In this document: piece after piece, positions 6,845-10,082 of the stretch
Layout: each line of letters begins with the position of its first letter
Numbering within the stretch: position 1 is the stretch's first letter
Assembly (NCBI GenBank): GCA_025356795.1
Contig: JANXRR010000388.1
Coordinates: forward strand, 1 to 10,082
Reading direction: 5' to 3'
Length of the DNA stretch: 10,082 nt
Origin: Bacteroidia bacterium
GTDB taxonomy: Bacteria; Bacteroidota; Bacteroidia; Cytophagales; Cyclobacteriaceae
Translations under genes and position numbers: made by a program
Notes under the pieces: model-generated
Seen by the model: the letters and a program-made list of their open reading frames with translations, nothing else
Database searches by the model: none
Told to the model about the DNA's origin: nothing

Positions 6845-7965
6845 AACCAATGGAAAGTATTCCTTTGATGAAACCTGATATCCAAGAAGAAGACATTCAG
6901 GCTGTTGTGAGTGTGTTAAGGTCGGGCATGCTTGTTCAGGGAAGCAAGGTGCTCGAATTAGAGAATGGCATAAAATCGGTAGTACAAACACCGTACTGTT
7001 CAGCGGTTTCAAACGGAACGGCAAGCCTTCATTTGGCTTTACACGCCTTGGGTGTTGGATTAGATGACGAAGTTATAGTTCCAGCTTTTTCTTATATAGC
7101 CACAGCTAATGTGGTGGAGTTAGTAAAAGCAACATGCGTATTTGTTGACATCGATGAGAAAACCTTTACCATTGATACTGAAAAGATTGAGGCAGCTATC
7201 ACCCCTAAAACAAAAGCAATTATTCCTGTCCATGAATTTGGGCTGTGTGCCAATATGGAACGACTTATGGAGATTGCAAAAAAAAATAACCTTTTTGTAA
7301 TTGAAGATGCCGCTTGTGCACTGGGGGCGAGCCAAAATGGAAAAATGGCAGGCAACTTCGGTGATTTTGGATCCTTTTCATTGCATCCCCGAAAGGCAAT
7401 TACTTCGGGGGAAGGAGGGCTGCTTACCACTTCTATTGAAGATCTCGATCATAAAATAAAGACGTTTAGAAATCATGGTCTATCGCCTACTTCAGTTCCA
7501 ATGGATTTTATTGAAGCTGGCTTTAACTATAGAATGACGGACTTTCAAGCTGCTTTGGTAAATAGTCAATTGAATAGATTACCTGAGATCATTCAACGAA
7601 AACAAAAACTGGCGAGTTTATATTTAGGATTAATCAAGAACCCTGTAGTGGTACTTCCGCAAGTGCCTTTGGGGTTTGAGCATACCTGGCAAACCTACCA
7701 TCTTTTAATTGATTCACATCAGCACAGAAATGCACTAATGGCTTATTTAAAAAACAATAACATTTTTACCAACTATGGCGCGCAATGCATTCCTGCCATG
7801 ACATATTATAAGAACAAATATAAAATCAATTCGGCTGTTGAACACCCTAATGCATGGGCTGCTTACACACGAGGCCTTGCGCTGCCTTTATACGAACGAT
7901 TGACCGAAAGCCAAATCAACTACATAGCAAACCACGTGAATAATTTTAACCCTCATGCTAACTAA
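6826..7965 (+). CDS. DegT/DnrJ/EryC1/StrS family PLP-dependent sugar aminotransferase
   Basis: The 379-residue protein belongs to the sugar aminotransferase family, which transfers an amino group from glutamate to a keto-sugar nucleotide. Landmarks are [13 protein letters not shown] (15-27), a [11 protein letters not shown] phosphate-binding loop (62-72), [10 protein letters not shown] (86-95), [10 protein letters not shown] (160-169, with the pyridine-N Asp161), and [15 protein letters not shown] (184-198), where K190 is the predicted Schiff-base lysine. [12 protein letters not shown] follows further on. Length is normal for the family. Starting at ATG 6826 it overlaps the ATPase gene by 19 bp. 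The in-frame ATG at 6850 (residue 9, MESIPLMKP) lies 5 bp past that stop and is an equally good start. The SDRs downstream probably make its keto substrate, but which sugar and which carbon cannot be read from the sequence. An A9 tract lies at 7278-7286. Confidence 0.92.
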   Translation: MATVKLEPMESIPLMKPDIQEEDIQAVVSVLRSGMLVQGSKVLELENGIKSVVQTPYCSAVSNGTASLHLALHALGVGLDDEVIVPAFSYIATANVVELVKATCVFVDIDEKTFTIDTEKIEAAITPKTKAIIPVHEFGLCANMERLMEIAKKNNLFVIEDAACALGASQNGKMAGNFGDFGSFSLHPRKAITSGEGGLLTTSIEDLDHKIKTFRNHGLSPTSVPMDFIEAGFNYRMTDFQAALVNSQLNRLPEIIQRKQKLASLYLGLIKNPVVVLPQVPLGFEHTWQTYHLLIDSHQHRNALMAYLKNNNIFTNYGAQCIPAMTYYKNKYKINSAVEHPNAWAAYTRGLALPLYERLTESQINYIANHVNNFNPHAN

Positions 7966-8905
7966 CAAAAAGATTTTCATTACAGGTGGTGCAGGCTTCA
8001 TTGCCAACACCCTCATAAAACACTATATCGAAAACAACTCTATTGTAGTGTACGATAACTTCCATAGAGACACGCTCACGGCAAGTGGCCTAAGCAATCA
8101 CGCCAATCTCACCATTATTAAAGGCGATGTTCTTGATCTAGAATTGTTAACTGCTTCTATGGTAGGGGCCGATGTGGTGGTACATGCGGCTGGCATTGCT
8201 GGCATTGATACAGTAATAAAGGACCCCGTGCGTACCATGCGTGTGAACATGATTGGCACGTCAAATGCGCTAGAAGCAGCACGTATCAATAATATAAAGG
8301 ATAGATTTGTTGATTTTTCAACCTCAGAAGTTTTTGGATCTATGGCATTTAGATCAAGTGAGGAAGACTCAACCGTTTCTGGTTCTGCTGGTGAAGCCCG
8401 ATGGACGTATGCTGTATCCAAATTGGCAGGTGAGCATTTAGCCCACGCATATTACGCGCAGTATAAGCTTCCAATAGTAACAGTCCGGCCGTTTAATGTT
8501 TATGGCCCCGGCCAAACAGGAGAAGGTGCAATTCAAATATTTATTAAACGTGCGCTTAAAAATGAAACCATAAAGATTGATGGAGACGGAAATCAGATTA
8601 GAGCGTGGTGTTATGTCGATGATTTTGTGGATTGCCTTATTCGCTGTATTGAAGACCCCAAAGCGATAGGAGAAAGTTTTAACTTAGGTAATGCAAGAGC
8701 CGTGATTACAATTTTAGGATTGGCTCAAACCGTGTGCAGGGTACTCAAGTCAGAATCAAAAATTGTATTCGAGCCACCTTTATCAGCCGATATAGCCATA
8801 AGAATACCAAGTGTGGAAAAAACGAAACAGTTGCTTGGTTTTAAGGCTAAGATAGATTTAGAAGAGGGTGTATTGAAAACGGCTGAGTGGATGATGAATA
8901 AGTAA
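7955..8905 (+). CDS. NAD-dependent epimerase/dehydratase (extended SDR)
   Basis: The 316-residue protein is an extended short-chain dehydrogenase/reductase acting on a nucleotide sugar. The N-terminal Rossmann motif is ITGGAGFIA (9-17), with Ala at 17 where the third glycine of GxxGxxG is normally found. D59 belongs to the KGDVLD adenine-side motif (56-61), and HAAG is at 77-80. The active site has STSEVFG (122-128) and Y152-x3-K156 within [15 protein letters not shown] and an [11 protein letters not shown] stretch follow, as in UDP-glucose 4-epimerases, UDP-glucuronate decarboxylases and dTDP-glucose dehydratases. Sequence alone does not tell epimerase from dehydratase, although the acidic residue after STS is compatible with dehydratase chemistry. 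It overlaps the aminotransferase gene by 11 bp, which suggests translational coupling and a shared pathway. The start at ATG 7955 places the Rossmann motif at the normal distance. Confidence 0.9.
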   Translation: MLTNKKIFITGGAGFIANTLIKHYIENNSIVVYDNFHRDTLTASGLSNHANLTIIKGDVLDLELLTASMVGADVVVHAAGIAGIDTVIKDPVRTMRVNMIGTSNALEAARINNIKDRFVDFSTSEVFGSMAFRSSEEDSTVSGSAGEARWTYAVSKLAGEHLAHAYYAQYKLPIVTVRPFNVYGPGQTGEGAIQIFIKRALKNETIKIDGDGNQIRAWCYVDDFVDCLIRCIEDPKAIGESFNLGNARAVITILGLAQTVCRVLKSESKIVFEPPLSADIAIRIPSVEKTKQLLGFKAKIDLEEGVLKTAEWMMNK

Positions 8906-9777
8906 TGATGAATGTATTAGTTACGGGGGCATCAGGTCTTATTGGTAGAGCTGTTTGTCATTATTTTATTAAACAAAATTGGTTTGTTACGGGGTTAAAA
9001 AATAAAACAGAGAGTGGTATAAACCATCAAAACTATAGACAATTTTCAGTGGATTTGACGGAAAATACATACTCAAATAGCAGTACCATCTTTGACGCTA
9101 TTATACATTGTGCTGCTATTTTACCCAGTAAAAATGAGAGTGTTATTGACGAACATCAAGTAGCAAATTTGAATAAAAAAATTGATAAGAATGTGTTTCT
9201 ACTCTCCATCAAGAATAGGGTTAAGATTATTTATTTATCAACAGCTTATCTATACAAAAATCAAAAAAATATATTCAATGAAAATAGCGCTTTAAACGAT
9301 AACCCTAAAGGCTATTATCAATCAAAAAAAAACAGTGAAGAATATCTAGTAAATAACGCATTAGATTTTGTAATTCTCAGGGTATCTTCACCCTATGGTA
9401 ATATCAGCGCTCAATCAAATGTTATGAAATTATTCTACGATAGGATGCAAAATAATCTCCCGATAACATTTATAAACAATGGTGAAAGAAAGCAGAATTT
9501 TATTCATTTAGATGACATTGCTAAGGCCTGTTTTTTGGCATCCGTCAAAAGCATGAAGGGAATATATAACCTTACTTACAAAGAAAGTTATACTATGTTA
9601 CAGTTGGCTTCTTTTATGAAAGCGATATGCCGATCTAACTCTAAGTTTATCTTTGACTCCAATAGATCTGATGAAACACTCAATGTCAATTTTGATAATT
9701 CAAAGTTGAAATTGGAATTTGGATGGGAACCAGAGTATGACTTACAATCAGGGCTTATAAAAACACTGATAGTTTGA
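8905..9777 (+). CDS. NAD(P)-dependent sugar epimerase/reductase (SDR family)
   Basis: This 290-residue protein is a second SDR, distinct from its upstream neighbour. It has a complete Rossmann motif VTGASGLIG (6-14), IIHCAA (66-71), a serine-containing active-site strand IIYLSTAYLY (108-117), Y137-x3-K141, RVSSPYG, and FIHLDDIAKA, with the usual C-terminal GWEPEYDLQSGL. Its short C-terminal region resembles RmlD- and epimerase-type enzymes that finish a nucleotide-sugar pathway, either by reducing a 4-keto group or by epimerising. The exact reaction is not determinable. The start codon ATG 8905 overlaps the last base of the previous stop (TAATG), and a second ATG follows at 8908. In the stretches I counted by hand the gene is lower in GC than the SDR before it, and it has an A9 tract at 9324-9332. 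Its product could alternatively act on a sugar unrelated to the first SDR. Confidence 0.87.
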   Translation: MMNVLVTGASGLIGRAVCHYFIKQNWFVTGLKNKTESGINHQNYRQFSVDLTENTYSNSSTIFDAIIHCAAILPSKNESVIDEHQVANLNKKIDKNVFLLSIKNRVKIIYLSTAYLYKNQKNIFNENSALNDNPKGYYQSKKNSEEYLVNNALDFVILRVSSPYGNISAQSNVMKLFYDRMQNNLPITFINNGERKQNFIHLDDIAKACFLASVKSMKGIYNLTYKESYTMLQLASFMKAICRSNSKFIFDSNRSDETLNVNFDNSKLKLEFGWEPEYDLQSGLIKTLIV

Positions 9778-10082
9778 GGATAGCTGTTTTTTCTGATGTT
9801 CACGGAAATTATATTAACCTAGTTTCTTTTTTTGAAGCAACCAAAGGTCTAAATATAAACAGATATATATGTTTAGGTGATCTCTGCAATTATTATCCAG
9901 ATAATCAGAAAGTAATAGATTTCTTAAAAGGAAAGGAAGTCACTTGCTTGCTTGGTAACCATGATGAATTATACATTAAGGGAAGCACATTGACAGCACG
10001 AAAGAAAAACGCCTACAATTTTGATGAATCTTTATTGAAATCAGAGGAGAAGCTATCTTACATTAAATCATTCCCTTTAAAG
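9774..10082 (+). CDS. Calcineurin-like metallophosphoesterase, N-terminal part (cut by window edge)
   Basis: An open frame of 103 codons runs from a TTG at 9774 to the end of the window without a stop. It begins M-R-I-A-V-F and then shows the first three metal-binding motifs of the metallophosphoesterase superfamily in the right order: SDVHGN (D8, H10), LGDL in the CLGDLCNYY stretch (D near residue 38), and LGNHDE (N and H near residues 62-63). The later His motifs lie beyond the window. Such proteins cleave phosphate mono- or diesters with two metal ions; the substrate is unknown. TTG is the only sensible start, as it directly precedes the first beta strand and no ATG or GTG is available upstream in frame. 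It overlaps the preceding TGA (TTGA, 4 bp), so translation is probably coupled to the SDR and the enzyme probably belongs to the polysaccharide pathway. Confidence 0.85.
   Translation, partial: MRIAVFSDVHGNYINLVSFFEATKGLNINRYICLGDLCNYYPDNQKVIDFLKGKEVTCLLGNHDELYIKGSTLTARKKNAYNFDESLLKSEEKLSYIKSFPLK

Noticed and set aside
7092..7430. 112-codon and 71-codon minus-strand frames inside the aminotransferase gene
   Set aside because: They overlap the catalytic region of a well-supported gene and show only shadow composition.
8098..8421. 107-codon minus-strand frame inside the first SDR gene
   Set aside because: Antisense to conserved SDR motifs and rich in Ser/Thr/Ala as expected of a shadow frame.
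1..10082. CRISPR arrays, tRNA or rRNA genes, insertion sequences or transposase genes
   Set aside because: No spaced direct repeats, cloverleaf-like segments, transposase motifs or terminal inverted repeats were seen on either strand.

Overview
The window reads as part of a surface-polysaccharide (capsule or exopolysaccharide) export and biosynthesis locus from a member of the Bacteroidota, most likely a Cytophagales-like bacterium. Supporting signs are the moderate to low GC content, no Shine-Dalgarno-like purine tract upstream of the starts examined, an exact match to the Bacteroidota -7 promoter element TAnnTTTG ahead of the export genes, a UpxY-type NusG paralogue heading the locus, and a penicillin-acylase-family protein of the type seen in this phylum. 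The organism call is inference from these features; no rRNA or other phylogenetic marker is present.

Layout. (1) Positions 1-223, minus strand: the start of a divergently transcribed penicillin acylase family gene, cut by the window edge. (2) 299-1410, plus strand: a regulatory head made of a NusG/UpxY-like antiterminator and a winged-helix protein fused to a degenerate nucleotidyltransferase-like domain. (3) 1537-6844: export machinery in the order outer-membrane OPX lipoprotein, Wzc-type chain-length regulator with a C-terminal tyrosine kinase, Wzm-type ABC permease, and Wzt-type ABC ATPase with a C-terminal carbohydrate-recognition domain. (4) 6826-9777: sugar-modifying enzymes, namely a DegT/DnrJ/EryC1/StrS PLP aminotransferase and two extended short-chain dehydrogenase/reductase (SDR) proteins. 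(5) 9774-10082: the N-terminal part of a calcineurin-like metallophosphoesterase that starts on a TTG overlapping the previous stop and runs off the window.

From 1537 onward every junction is a gap of at most 32 bp or an overlap, all on the plus strand, so this is very probably one operon. The likely logic is that the antiterminator favours transcription of the long operon, the aminotransferase and SDRs make an amino- or deoxysugar nucleotide, a polymer is assembled by glycosyltransferases encoded outside this window (none is seen inside it), the Wzt/Wzm transporter flips it, and the kinase-regulated Wzc-like and OPX proteins carry it through the envelope.

Nothing here is a clear-cut new system. 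The points most worth a second look are the winged-helix/degenerate-nucleotidyltransferase gene in the slot where Bacteroides carries upxZ, the perfect hexanucleotide repeat that encodes the tyrosine-rich kinase tail, the combination of a BY-kinase with an ABC exporter, and the phosphoesterase translationally coupled to the sugar genes.
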